From Lethocerus indicus (Eukaryota; Arthropoda; Insecta; Hemiptera; Belostomatidae), in the NCBI GenBank assembly GCA_019843655.1, contig JACDQD010000010.1, positions 7,113,637-7,177,636 of the forward strand: DNA of 64,000 nt, written 5' to 3'. The notes below the pieces were generated by a model, which was not told where the DNA came from, searched no databases, and saw only the letters and a program-made list of their open reading frames with translations. The stretch's first letter is position 1; every line of letters begins with the position of its first letter. The position numbers and the translations under genes were made by a program. Below, piece after piece: positions 40,404 to 53,600 of this stretch.

Positions 40404-43400
40404 TATTGGGAAGAACATTTAATATTATTACTTAAATTTAATTTATAGGACGTTAATTTTTAAAAAGATGTTGAATTCATTTATATCTTAAAATTTTTAG
40501 TTTACTGTGAATTTTTTTATTATTTTTTTAAACTTTGAATAAAGAAAAATATAACAAAAATTCAATACTACTGGATGGGACACTTAGATGATTAAACTAC
40601 ATTAACTAAATCTGTTGAGACTGATTTGCAATTTAATATTGTGCACTAAGGATAAATTGTGTCCTTGATTATCAATGCTGGCAAATCTTTTTTGCCAAAC
40701 TAATTAATTTTTTATTTACTATTATCAGAAGTTTCATGATGAGTTGTTATGAACATGATCATACTTAGAAAGGCGAATCAGTAAATCCTGTGGACTCCCA
40801 GGAGGGCTGTCAGCATTATTAAAACTATTGAGATCAGAAAATGCTGGTGGCAGAATTCCACTGACCATTCCCACCTGGAAATTAAATTTCAGTACAATTA
40901 ACTTGTTTCAATATGACAATATTTTTTGTTTCAGCTTTGTTTAAAGGGCTTAAGAATAATAGATGAATAACTAAAAATTAAAATTGTAAACATACAAAAA
41001 CCAAAATATTTACTGTCAAAAAAGCCTTCATGGAATCCTTAAGGAGTTCCTTGAATAATCACATGCTTTAAAATAATGTATATCATTTCATGAATATTAT
41101 TCTTATGATAGAACTCACTCTGTATAACTTATTTGCTAATTAATAAAACTTACTCTAATGAGTTCTTCAAGACAGGTAGAAAGGATAGTGTATACTGCAA
41201 GTGCACTAGGGCAAGGTACAAGTTGTTTTATATCAGCTCTATCAACAAATGCTATATCGATAGCACCAGTTATGTTGGAGGTCGTCAGTATCAATACATT
41301 AGGTTTCCTGCAGAAATAAATAATTCATTGATTAAAAAAATATCACTGCATTATAAAGAACTTACTGAAAATGCATAAAAAAATATTAAACAATATAAAC
41401 CTGAACAGGAAATAGTGCTTTAGACATGATAATAATTTATGAATCCATAATAATAATGTTACTTATAATATTTATATTCACCATGAGTACCTACATTTAT
41501 TTTGGATTACATATGTAGATTCTCTACATAAATATATATATATATAATATAAATTATATATTTACACTGAATTTTCTCTTTATAACATATTTTATACAGA
41601 AATCTTTTGATGACCATTTCTCTAACAAATTTAAAAGACAAATTTTTGAAAATTTGATGTGCTTACTAATTGCCAACATGTTTATTGATCAAAGCATATG
41701 TACAAATACTTGGATAAACAATACTTACGTCTTTAAGAGATCGAGTTGTGTAAGCACAGAATTAACAACTCTTATTGAATCAGATGGCTCTGAACCAGTT
41801 GAAGCTGCAGCCCTCGAATGTGCCAAGCTCTCCACTTCATCAATAAGAACACAAACTAGTGTTTTCTCATCGGAAATTAAATTGTTGATTTTGTTGAACA
41901 TTTTTGTCACAAGCTTACCACTCTGAAATTCAAGACAATATGACCCATTTATTGTAACATTCTATTTGTATTTAAATACATAATACAATACAATTATTGA
42001 TTAACAATTATTGCTACTAATACATAACTAACAATGAAGAAAGAACGGGTTCCAAAATTGAAAATTATTAAACAGAAATATCCTTACCTCAGAAAAATAT
42101 TTTGAAAATAGGCTGTGTGTGTTGACTTCCACAAGAATTGTATAGTGAAAAGATGAACTCATCCTGACAGAGAGTTTTTGAGAAATGGCTTTACATAATG
42201 TTGTTTTCCCCGTACCAGGTGGTCCATGCAGGAGTATTACCCTATTGGAAGCAATTACTGTAGGATCCACACCGCATTCAGAGTAGGAGAGCATCGCTCT
42301 ACCATAGTGCAATAACTGTAATCATGATAAAAATGATATTTTAATTTTGCTAAAAATAAATATATAATTACCAGACAAATAAATCAAATTTATCAGTAAC
42401 ATTTCATAAATCAAAAAGACATAATCCGGCAAAATGACCATCAGAATGTTACTTCTGCACAAATAACATTAACTGCTACATTACAGTCTAAACTTTTAAC
42501 ATAATTGCATTGTTATTATTGAAAGAATTTTTAATAATAAATATATAATATATAAAGTGGCATTATCTTTCGGTATTGAATAAAGTAAATCAATTAACAT
42601 ATATCAAACAAAATTAAAAACTATATGTATAACTGCAGTGATAAATGTTAAAAATTAAAGATCTATATAAAAGCACAATAATATCAATTTTAAACACAGT
42701 GAAACGGTTTCAACTAGTCAGAAAATACACACCTTTTCTTTGATGTTAGAATCAAATATTAGAGAATCCCAAAACCCATGGAAATGTTGTGAAGGCAGTG
42801 TCCAAAAATTGGCAGCAATTATATCCTGATCCTCACTGTTATGTTTATCCATCATCTCGGTTTGGGCCCCTTCTTTTGACAAACGGTACACATGAAAACA
42901 TAATCTAACATCGGATGGGTTGACTGTTTGGTGGAACTGAAAAAGGTCTTGTCTTAACCATCGTTGACAACATTTTGGTTCATTTCTTAATATTCATTGT
43001 ACGAATGTCAGAATGAAAAATTATTAATCACCCTAATTGTCATAGACATAATATCGGCGAGAGTTAAAAATGGAATTGGGCTCCTGAGTAGTATTGGAAC
43101 AGAGCTTGTATTTCAAATGTAAGAAACCCGAGATGAAATCATAGAAATACCTTTGTCACTTCCTCAATGGACCCTTCGTCGTCGTCGTTATAGGAACAGA
43201 ACTCATCCAATTCGCATATTCGCACTTCGTCTACGTCGTCGACCAGAGTGGGTGGGACTGGAAATAACTTCCCGCCGCCCAAAAGTTTTTCTTGGCCCTT
43301 CAGTGATTCCCTGAGAGTTTCGTGAAGCTCCTGGCTGCTCATAGTGCTAGAAGGGGAACGGTAACGGGTGAGCCAAAAGACAGGCCGAAATCGGAATACG

Positions 43401-43469
43401 ATAAAATAATACCTAGTGTATTTACCTCCCATCTTTTCTTATAACTTCGACGTGCAGTACATGAGCCAT
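39972..43469 (-). CDS. TRIP13: TRIP13 / Pch2 AAA+ ATPase
   Basis: A hexameric AAA+ ATPase that remodels HORMA proteins (meiotic HORMADs, Mad2) and acts in the meiotic pachytene checkpoint and spindle checkpoint silencing. Eight exons: 43469-43426, 43346-43151, 42936-42733, 42315-42088, 41922-41729, 41307-41154, 40874-40765, 40137-39972 (TGA). They give 431 residues, almost the length of human TRIP13 (432). The N-terminal domain begins [16 protein letters not shown], like the vertebrate start. [20 protein letters not shown] is the conserved linker before the ATPase. Walker A is GPPGTGKTT (residues 179-187) and Walker B is [10 protein letters not shown] (D252, E253). Sensor 1 is LTTSN (N300), followed by VDRAD with R312. 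Sensor 2 is GLSGRTLRK (381-389). All key residues are intact. I chose the ATG at 43469 over the one in exon 2 because it restores the family N-terminus. Confidence 0.96.
40351..40400. repeat. (TA)n microsatellite
   Basis: About 25 AT/TA units in the last intron of TRIP13. Confidence 0.95.
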
Positions 43470-43917
43470 GGTTTCTCTGACAATGATTCAAATCCGGTAA
43501 CGAGCACGACGAACACGCACACACTGAATTCAACAGGTTACCAGATTCAAATCCGAGCCAAAATGTTTAACGGATTACTGTACGCATTACAATACTGTAC
43601 GGTTACGAACATTACCCGTATAAATTAAGTTTGTTTAACTATAATGTAAAAAATAAGTAATACAAAAATCTAATAGTCATTAATTTACATAATAATAGAA
43701 TTTTATATACGCGATTAAGTTGTATACCGAAACAATCTCAATATTCAGTTTCTATTTCTTTGGATATTTAAAATACTCTTTATATTTTTAGAATCCAAAT
43801 AATGTTACTTTGATTAATTCGAGCCATGATTATTATCATATTTTATTTACTTTTGATAAATAAAGAACCAATCCTGAGTGGAGCGCGCCAAATTTGACTT
43901 ATCCTTTACAATTCTCT

Positions 43918-43918
<1 letters not shown>

Positions 43919-44002
<84 letters not shown>
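43919..44002. repeat. Compound (GT)n-(TA)n microsatellite
   Basis: A GT run of 11 units, a short GAGA spacer and about 27 TA units, between TRIP13 and the C16orf89-like gene. Open frames through it are artefacts. Confidence 0.95.
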
Positions 44003-44007
<5 letters not shown>

Positions 44008-44172
44008 TTATTTATGTGTTTCATTTTATATTTATTCAAATTTTACAGAATGTTTACTTCATATATTCTATCAATTATATTGTTTGGAGTGCAAAACATC
44101 ATAGGTAAGAAAAGCAGAGATAAATATTTCATTGACCATAACATTCAATATATTTAATATACAATTTTAAAA

Positions 44173-46632
44173 TTAATTATAATATAAAATTGAAGATACA
44201 GCGACTAAACTAACTGCAGACAAATGTACATCACATTCTTTCTTGTGTATCCTACAAAAATATAAATGTATATTATAAGGACATATGTACATACATATTA
44301 GACAGCAATATAGTTATATAATATAATAATTTAAACTAAAAATAATTAAAATATTAATTTGAATAAAATACATACATTGGCTCAGGTTTTGGATGAAAAC
44401 AACCCTTTGGTGTTTGTAATGACATGATTAATTTTATATTTTCATCCCTTAAGAATCCAGCGTAGCCATACATACCACAAACTGCAACTGATAAAGTCAG
44501 AATTATAAATTAAATTATTATTAATTTATTTATTTTAATTATAATTAAATATGTATGTTGTTTCAGAATGCTACAATAGCCATACTCATGAATATAAGTA
44601 TAATAATAATAGCATACATGAAATAATATTGTATGCTTTTTTATCCTATGTATTTTTTTAGTTAATATACTTAAATTAATATAGTTAGCTAAAAAAATGG
44701 CACTGAGAGAGCACTCATTGCACAAATAAAGTATGAAAAATTTAAATTTAAAAATCTAACAGTTACCTTGTTCAATGTATAAATCAAGTAAATGTTCTGG
44801 ATAACCAAGCAAACTTATTCTTTTATTTTCAGCCAAAATTTGTGTACACATTGATTGAATTAGGTTCTCAATTTTTAATTCATTAGTACAATATTTCAAC
44901 TGCAACAGTAGAATAAATTAGAAAAAGGAAAATTATTGTAATATAAAATGAACAATAGCCAGTTGGGTTATATTGCTTAATAATGTGAAAAGTCAAAATA
45001 TGAATTTATCTCACAGTAGACAACAATATGAAGTAGATGGCTTGATGGGAAAGCCTGTATCCTTTACTCCTTGAACTCATTTCCAACTGGAGACACTTAG
45101 TACTAACAGAATACTTTATTAGAAGCTGTTTAATACAATGATCAGAAGTGTTTCTGTCTGTTAGACTAGATTGTATATTCTTTGAGATATTGTATTTAAC
45201 TGGTTTTATAGGGGGCAAATCTTTAATTTTAAAACCAGAATAGGCTATTCCTTTGACCAATTTTTGCACTGAAATCAAAGAACATTTTCTAAAATTATAT
45301 ATGTAAACACACACACAAATAAAATAATAATATTAAGCATTAATTAATATAAATTAATCCCTTATAACTTTTATTGAAATATCCTCTAAACATCTCTGTA
45401 AACACAAATATTAATCTGATATGTACATAATTTTATTTTATAATAACATGAATTTAATGAAGTATTCCTGAAAAGGTAATGTCTAAAGAAAAATAGGATC
45501 AGTTTAAAATTAAAGATCAACATTTTATTCAGACAAAATTATTGAATCAATGTTCCTTAATCATAAAAAGCAGTAGCTGAGTTTCATTACTAATGCTCAG
45601 TCTATTATGTTTTTTATGTTGTTGCTCAGTGGTATTTGATAGACAATTTTTTCAGTTTAATATTGTGCAAATAAATTTAATCATTTATCTGATTTTTTCT
45701 GAAGTGCCTGGTTTGTTCATTTGCAACTATAGTGACTCTAAATATGTAGGATAGGAAACCCCCACTTAAGTAGTGAGTCAAAACCTATAAATTTGTTGAA
45801 CCAACGATCTTCATATTTCTTGGTAAAATATTTGCACATTTCCAAACTGTCAGATATAATTTCATGGGTCCTGGGATCTATTGATGACATATTTTTCAGT
45901 GCCATAAGTTGTCCTGCAAATCCATTAAATAAAAGTAAATTAGACAGTTTATCAGACAATAACTAAATAAAAAATTAATTTATAAATAACAATTACTTCT
46001 TTATACATATTTATGGAATTTAAAATTGGTATTTATAAAATGGAAAAACTTATGAAATGTACGTTTTAAAAATTGTGAACTATTATTTTTATATAAGTAG
46101 GATAATGGATATCAATTAATCATTAATGACTGTATACCATTTTAGGAGGATATTTATTTTGACCAATATAAATTTTTGCCAAAATTCATGCTGAGAATCT
46201 CTCTTACATGATTGTGAACACTACATCTGACTATTTATATTTAGATAATTATTGAACAGTCATTTATATTTTTATGGTATTCTTAAAACTGCACTTTCAT
46301 TTTGAGACTTAAAATTTTGTATAATTTCAGTCAAACTTACACTTTACTGGATCTGGAACTGAACACAATGTTTATAAAGCAATGCAATATACATATAATT
46401 TGTATTTACTTCTTGATCATAATTTATAGATTGATTTGACCTGAATGAACTGGTACATACCTTCTACAAATATAATTCCAAAAATCAAATTTTGATCCAC
46501 ATTATCAGTCATGAGACTGTAAATCAAAAGGGAACGTATACTCCTAATTAAAGTCAGAGGCAATGTCTTATAAGAAGCAACACTGGACAGTGAAAACAAT
46601 GTGAAAATGAGCAATGTTCTTGTCACGATCAT
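44173..46632 (-). CDS. C16orf89-like (UPF0764 / DUF4735) secreted protein
   Basis: A family of secreted or lumenal proteins of unknown biochemical role; the human member is C16orf89. Six exons: 46632-46461, 45913-45785, 45268-45015, 44899-44767, 44487-44376, 44251-44173 (TAA). They close in frame to 292 residues, somewhat shorter than the human protein. The ATG at 46632 gives a clean signal peptide (MIVTRTLLIFTLFSLSSVAS). An in-frame ATG 20 codons upstream (46692) is the alternative start. Family landmarks are NLIFGIIFVEGQLMAL near the N-terminus, SDHCIKQLL, KGYRLSHQAIYF, VAVCGMYGYAGF, MSLQTPKGCF and the C-terminal KKECDVHLSAV. All fall in the order of the human protein. The donor at the end of exon 2 (ATAG|gttttg) is weak, so a further small exon there is possible. 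It shares strand with TRIP13, about 700 bp downstream. Confidence 0.82.
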
Positions 46633-47092
46633 GACTGTTCCACTACTGTGGGGTTTTGTGGGAAGATCCCAACCAAGCAGTCCAGTAAGCATGCTCACTG
46701 AGTGCCTCCCTCCTGAAGAAGACCCTCCCTCTTTTCAAGACTAAATAACATGGATAAATTGTACAAAATTAGATCAAGTATTATGTATAAATTCAAATCC
46801 TCTTGTAGGTAAATACAAGAACTATCTTTAAATTTATAAAACTATTTGTATCAGCTTTTCAAGTGTGTAATTCGAACTTGCTTGTGTGAAACCAATGGCA
46901 CGAAATATTAACTATCAATTTATGAAAGGGGAAAGGGAGCGAGAATCGAGGAGCATTATCACTTTCCTCAAAAATGCAACTCATCGAACACTGAAGTAGT
47001 TGAAATGCATTATATTTTCAAGCCAACGAGTTTCGAATACATAATTATAAAACGGTTCGTAATATGATTGGTTGAGAATTGTAAATCTTCGT

Positions 47093-47819
47093 TCAGCGCG
47101 AAGCGCAAGCCAGGTGGAATGGATCCAGGTACTGGCCGGCGACGCATCCTTTGACGTCCCCATACAGTAAAGTACACTTTCCCGGCACTCGATTCGTCTG
47201 AAATCGATCAAGTACCAAGTTAATTTTCTACTAGACGGTTTTTAAAATTGAACGATTTGAACGGCGTACAATAATTGTCAAAGGGCAACTTACCACCTTG
47301 ACGTCTATGTAACAATCGTTGTCGGAACCCAAATCCACCAAACTGGAGAACATTTTAGCCGGCATCATTTTGGAGTCAATTGCGTTCTAATATAACATCG
47401 GGATTAATTAATAACTAACATTTAATAGTTAAACAATTGTATAAACATTTTAACAGAACTGATAAATAAATGATCGTCTTCATTCTGATTGGTTAGATTC
47501 CTTCTTCCTTTTAGATAATAAAGAGTAATTAGGCATTACTCTTTATTTCATTGTATAATTGTTTGTTCAAATAATGCATAATTAGTACTATATACATATT
47601 CCAAATTTATACTCAAACTCTTAACCTTATTTAGAATAATTTTGTACCTCGTTGTCCATGAGTATGTCCGGCATTGACGACCGCGCTCTCACCACTGCCG
47701 ACAGGATTGTGCAGGCTACAAGTGCGAAAATGAAATTCTGCCTGCGACAAAATAACACAATTAAACACAATTTATTGTCAAAAACTTACCGCAATGAAAA
47801 CAATACAGGATTTTGTCAT
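47093..47819 (-). CDS. Small secreted cysteine-containing peptide, family not recognised
   Basis: Four coding exons of nearly equal size: 47819-47790, 47737-47648, 47386-47294, 47197-47093 (TGA). All are phase 0 and give 105 residues. The N-terminus is a long hydrophobic signal (MTKSCIVFIANFIFALVACT, continuing to VVRA), with likely cleavage before RSSMPDIL. The mature part has four cysteines: DNDCYIDV, GKCTLLYG, VKGCVAGQ and HLACASR at the end. So it could fold with two disulfides. I do not recognise the family; the last 25 residues faintly resemble the end of a chitin-binding fold, but the cysteines are too few. A 5' UTR intron is likely (donor GTAAGT at 47907-47902, acceptor TTCAG before 47827). 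The gene lies behind the TATA box at 47964-47971. A mature peptide hormone, cuticle or immune factor are all possible. Confidence 0.75.
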
Positions 47820-47929
47820 CTTAAAAGCTGAACACCGTTTTGATGGAAGGAAGGCGGAGCCCATGGATACAACAAACGCTCCCAGAATGGCGTCAGAAGT
47901 TACTTACATTTTGGATGGGTGATCTGAGG

Positions 47930-47971
47930 AGACTGTGGCCGAAATGCAGGGACGTCGGCTCGGTTTATATA
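47930..47971 (-). promoter_or_regulatory. Core promoter of the secreted peptide gene (TATA box)
   Basis: TATATAAA on the - strand at 47971-47964, preceding the predicted start site by about 30 bp and the start codon by about 150 bp. Strong TATA promoters are typical of regulated, tissue-specific insect genes. Confidence 0.6.
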
Positions 47972-47979
47972 CAGAGTCG

Positions 47980-50227
47980 GCATTCCGGAAGCCTCACAAG
48001 TAGCGGCTGGCATCAGGAAATTAACTGGAATCCGTCCGAACTGAATTAATTGTTCGATTTAATTAGCCCGGCGTTAATTAAGCGAAAATCTACTGTGAAT
48101 CCGACTTCACGATGACTCCGTACGATGGTTGCTGGCCGATACTTCGTCCCTTGACGGTTGGTGTATAAAACGAATTAGCGAACATATTACATTTGATGGT
48201 GTTCCATTTTCCCTTTTTTCTATAAGACGAAAATAAATATATTAAAAAAATAGATAATATAATTAGTTGCAGTTTAATTTCATTTGAATACGTAATAAAA
48301 ATTAAGTAAATAACACTAAAAACCCCTGGGTGAAGAATAATAAAATTTATTTCGGTCGACCAGTCTTTTGTTCTTCAGTATTTTTAGCCGACCGGGTATT
48401 TGTTGCCTGGCGACCCAACTAAAAATGAAATCCAATAATCCCGGGATTTGACTGAGCCACTCGAAATTAGAATTGATATCCCCCCTGGATTTGTCTGAAC
48501 CCGAATTTAGGCTAAGTGGGATTTATTTCCCAGCCGTCTCGATCCAATAATTAATATCCCGTACTTTATTTTTTGTATTTGATGGCTCGTACAATGGTTC
48601 TTCCAACGTAATTTCTGCGTTGACCTATTTTGTGCCATGTTACGAACAATAATTATTGTTCATGTTTGAACGTAATGATTTGTTGTAAGCTTGAGGACGG
48701 GCCTAGTCCTAGTCTGCTCTAAACCGAAAACATTTGCCTCGAAATGTAGGTCCACAAAAATTATAAAAATTTCCATACTTCAGAAAACTATCACACGGTA
48801 TATAATTGACAGTGATAAGTACTTTCTACGTGCGTTTCCCGGTTAGGTCAATCCTAACCACTAATTCGATGGATTGGAGATGTCCATATCGATTTAAGGA
48901 AAAAACAGGGTTCACGGGTCTTTTTTAAATGTCGGCTTATTGGTTTGATGGAAGGGACAAATGCTGGATAAGTTTAAAGTTTAAATTCAAAGTTGTTTGG
49001 CCGCGGGAAAATTAAAAGAAAAGTACAGTTCTCAACATGAATGAGCTATACAAGTGTTGGCAAGACTGGGGGTACTGACATTTGAGCATTTGAGTCATCT
49101 GTTTTCTTCGAATACGAGTGAGCTGTTGGTATTTGTTATTGTACTTGTTTTCCCACACGCATCTCGTCAACATTTGAACGTAAGTTCGGTTCACTCAGAG
49201 TTGTCGATTTGTAAATTCTTCGGGCCTAATCCGTTTGCCGAATGCCCTTTCACGTAGCGTCCATTTTTCTGTACGACTAGAACAGTTTTTCTATTAGCTA
49301 TTATACGGGTCCGTTTGCAGGCACGGCCAACGTCATTAGAAAGTCTGTTGTAACAATTGGTGATGTCGAGTTATACACCTGTCCGTCACAGAGTTGGCGC
49401 ACCATCGCGTATTTATAAAATTGTTTTCGAATCACCCCACCATTTGTAACGTTGACCGAGTTCTATATTTCTCAGCGCCGTCGTTTGGCTCGACTTTGAA
49501 TTGGACGGCAAACAGGCAGACAACTAAGTATATACCGATCTATCAATCTCAAACTAACTAGGAAAGAAAGCCCCATGTAACCATCATAGTGCACTGACAT
49601 TTTCATATGTTAAACATTTCACAGTTATAGCACTCTGATTCATTCCCTTCATTTGAATCTGTCCCATAATTTCATTCAAGGCCAGTGTAGGAAATCTGAA
49701 AAGTTGACTCTATTCACATGAATGGCTTCACAAGGTCATGAAAGTGCAAATCGAACCCAATATTAATAAAGTTTTGCCCATGCATTATTCTGCATGAAGT
49801 GGTATGCTTGGTATTTAAAATAAATTTAGGTAACTCGCGGGATATATTTATTCTTAAAACTATTTGACTACAAATTTGGCCTTTTCCGTATTTATATTCC
49901 AAATAGGTTTTTATTGTTTACATAAATAATTATTATTATTGTATTTTTTCACGGATTTTTTATTCTATTGTTGGAGCCTCAATGGCTACGGGAATTGAGT
50001 GTGCACTTTGGGACCGGCAGAGGTGTTGTAAGTAGAAGTAGTGATCAGAGACATAAGCAGCTCACCCTGCATCACAATAACATAATTGACCATAAGCTAC
50101 CAGGCTATATAAGTAGGGATAAAAAACAATTGTTATTAAATTTACCGAAAAATGTTTGAGATGGCTAGTTATATACCATCAAAATATGATTCTAGCTTTA
50201 GTTTTAACTAAATTCGCTTTCTCATAG
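47980..50227. other. Intergenic or intronic sequence, nothing recognised
   Basis: No exon with supporting splice sites or family similarity was found. The right-hand part could be the last intron of the gene whose terminal exon starts at 50228. Open frames near 49012-49257 have no support. Confidence 0.45.
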
Positions 50228-50661
50228 GGATGTTGAGCTACTTGAGTGGGATGACTCCTGGAGTGAGGGGGCTGCAGAGGATGAAGCCTGGACTGATGTT
50301 TCTGCTGAGGCTTGCCTGGGAGTCGAGGACAAGGCTGCCGCTTCTCATCATGTCCGGGTTCATGGCCCTCGGAGTCCGTATACAGCTCGAGATCAACATA
50401 GACCGCGCCGTCCAGTTCATGCCGCGGTTGAGACTCGAGGAGGACGAGGACGAAGACGAAGACGATGACGACGACGACGAAGAGGACGACGAAGACGAAT
50501 ACGACGAAGTCGATGAACTGGTCCTGTCGGAGGCCGACACATCGGGGACGTGGTCCAACGACTATGAAGACTACGAACTGGACTTCAGCCACGACGAGAG
50601 CTTCGAAGTGTTCTTTGCCAACAACAAATTGGAAGATTCGCTCTCCGTCGCTGACAAGTGA
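50228..50661 (+). CDS. 3'-terminal exon of an unrecognised protein with an acidic tail
   Basis: The exon begins after the acceptor TTTCTCATAG (50218-50227) and is open to TGA at 50659-50661, about 143 codons. Third positions are strongly G/C-biased in this frame. The first 65 residues are hydrophobic/basic (LMFLLRLAWESRTRLPLLIM). Then comes an unbroken Asp/Glu run of about 25 residues and the tail VLSEADTSGTWSNDYEDY, ending SLSVADK. An ATG at 50230 could be the start if the acceptor is false. A second + frame, beginning DVELLEWDDSWSEG and ending at TGA 50474-50476, is also open over the first half. The antisense strand is open too but would encode a Val/Phe run. The D/E tail is convincing; the reading of the first half is not. 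The gene's earlier exons were not found. Confidence 0.55.
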
Positions 50662-53600
50662 CTTGATTCCTGTTCCACGCTCCGAAACAAAAAAAGATAC
50701 AAAAATCCAGGCTGTGTACATCGACATTTCAATTTTATTTTGAATATGCATGAGAAGGGACCTTCTTCCTGATGGCTACCGTTAAAAAAAAAGTTTCAGT
50801 GGTCCATTGGTGAAACAGTTTTTGGAAAAAAATTCTCCTTAATTTTTTTTTGTACAGGTTGTACAGAAAATTTCTGTTGTAATGTAAGAGGCGTTGTACT
50901 CGTGAAATGTTAATGCGAATATATCTTAATTAGGGAAAAAATTAAATATCTGTAGATTTAAATCGCCGGGAGAGGTTGTGATTTCTTAGTGCAGTTAGCA
51001 TAATTTCCAACAATTGAAACAAGATGCTCAATTTTAGGCAGTAAGTAAGTGTACCTCCTGGTTAATTTAGTTTGAAATTTTGCAATCAGTACTGTAGCAA
51101 TCCAGATGAGACTGCAATATTCATAATGTTAAGAATTTTCATATTAAATATATATATTTCTCTACTATTTACCTTGCCTTTTTGCTAATTGAACTAGTTA
51201 GTAGGTCATAATTTATTGAAATGCATGCCTTGTAACTGTAGGTGCGTAATATCAATAATAGTGTTAAATATTTGAAAAGGTTCAAGTTAAATATCAGTCA
51301 TAAAATTATGTCTTCGGGTTTTGATTTGATATTAGCAGTGACCAAGGCATTATTTACATAATATTTACATTATTATTATCATAAACATTAACTGGCATCT
51401 GCTGCACATTTAGGAAAAGAAAAGCATGCAAGGAAAAGAAAAGGATTTTTTTGTGATTGATAGATCACATGAAATTAAATTTGGGTCTGGATTATATAAT
51501 ACTGTTCCGGTAGTGAAAACTACCTTCTTGAAGTAGTTGAAAATAAATAACAAACAGGACATTCCCCTAGCAATCTAATGCAGTTAAAGGGTTAACTATG
51601 ACCTTTTTCTACACCACATAGTGCCACGACTAAATTTTAATCTTACTCAAATTAGAATAGGAATAAAAATTGAACCTATAATCTTTTAAATGTGTTCATG
51701 ATACACAACTAATAATTATGAAATACATTAAAATAAGTGGAAGAAATGCAAAAGAAAATGCTTCTGACCACTATTTTTAGCTTTACATAATTCATGAAAA
51801 ATGTAGTTTCTTCTGTTTTGTACATTTTGCACTTTTTCAATACTGTTGCAAAACCAACATTGTATATTATCTTTCCTATTCTTGTACAATGCTCTATAGT
51901 GGATTTTATTTTTACAAGAATCTATAAAGTTTATGAACTAGTTGTATAAACAAGCAGTATGAATTGTGTAGTATTGAAAGATTTAGAGTTTTATTTTGTT
52001 GCATAAAGAAGTATAGATATATAAAACAAGTAGTTTTTGTTTAAACAGATGTTTTGTTTTCAAGAAAAATGTATTCTCAGAAGTTACCTGGTTTATTTTT
52101 CATGTGAATTTGTAGATACGTTTATTATGAAATGACTGGTGATGTTCTTAATTAAATATAACTTTTTTATGGTTCCGTGACACAGTTAATTTATGATTCA
52201 TGTAATTATTTTTCAGATGATCGTTTATATGACTTGTAAAGTTTGTGAATAAAGGGGTGGTTTGTTTGCAGTTAAATTCATTTCATATGAAATTTGCCAG
52301 ATTTGATAACACATTTTTTTGAAGACTAAGAACTTTAAAAATTACTTTTTATAATTAAAAACAAAATAAGACAGAAATGTTTAATTTATTTTTACTGCTA
52401 TGCTGTTACAACTTTTCTATTTAAGCAAAGTGCAATTTATTAATAAAATGTTCTCATTATATCACCATATCACATATTTCCATAATGTATACATATTTAT
52501 CTTTGAAGATACATGATTAAACACTATCAGAGTGACTTCTGTTCCAATGTTAGATCATGTCTCATTATACATACGTAGGCTAATTAATCATCCTTTGATA
52601 CTTGTGATCAAATTCTTTTCATATAATATTTCTTACGTAAAATGTGCCTACACAGGATATAATATCTATTGAAAAACAACAGTTGTTGGCGTCTGTGATT
52701 CACATTTGTATTGTTCTACAACAAATTTTTGTATGAATAAAAATATCTGTCTTTTGTCATTGTTCTGATTGATAGTTTTATTATTATTTCTTTATTTTCG
52801 CACAGAAAATAAAGCAGTCAGAAAATATTTCCCAAATTTGTTAATACATCAAACAACAACCTACCTACCTTTTACTAGCATATGTAATCCAATTCATTTT
52901 ATGTTTTATTCCTCAAGTTAAGGAACAGGAATATTGTGTTGTTCTGTTCAGGAGGACACTATATTGATGAGATTGTGGGATAAAGTTCCCAAAATTTAAA
53001 ATTGACTAATTATAATGCATTTTTTTAGTACTTCTGAACATTTTGTTCTTGTATATAAATGTATTGTAATGTAATTTAAACAATTAACTTTATTGAAAGA
53101 AAGTGTGGAAATGAACAGCAATGTCCACTTAGGACTTGTTCACCCAAATATAATTTTCTTCCCAATATTTGTATTTCCTGCAATTGTGCTAATTACCGAT
53201 ATGCACGAAAATATTAACAATTATAAAAAATAAATGTTCAGTAGAATGTAAAAGTAAAAACTTTGTGAAGTCTATTGATGTAACCTGCATCAAATAATTC
53301 ATATAATTTAATTTAACCTACAATTGTACATTAATTTAATAAGGTAATTAAATATAAAATAAAAATCATAAACTAGATTATTAATATAGAAATACAATTT
53401 TTTAAATAAACTTTAAAACTTGTTTAAACAGAATCTGTCAACTTGGGAGGTGCTGGTAAATTCTGTCTGAATTACACTGATAACATTGTCTGTGCTGTTG
53501 ATAATAACATTGAAGAGTAAATAAAAAGGTCAGTAGTAAATAATAAATTCCATGTCTTAACTAGAAACAAATGTTAATAATAATTATGTCACTAAACAAA

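Noticed and set aside
43878..44157. Open frames with a Tyr-Ile run
   Set aside because: Translation of the (GT)n-(TA)n microsatellite.
47840..48049. 69-codon + strand frame
   Set aside because: Shadow of the promoter and 5' UTR of the secreted peptide gene.
50179..50751. 190-codon antisense open frame
   Set aside because: Would encode a long Val/Phe run, the mirror of an Asp/Glu run. Codon bias favours the + strand.
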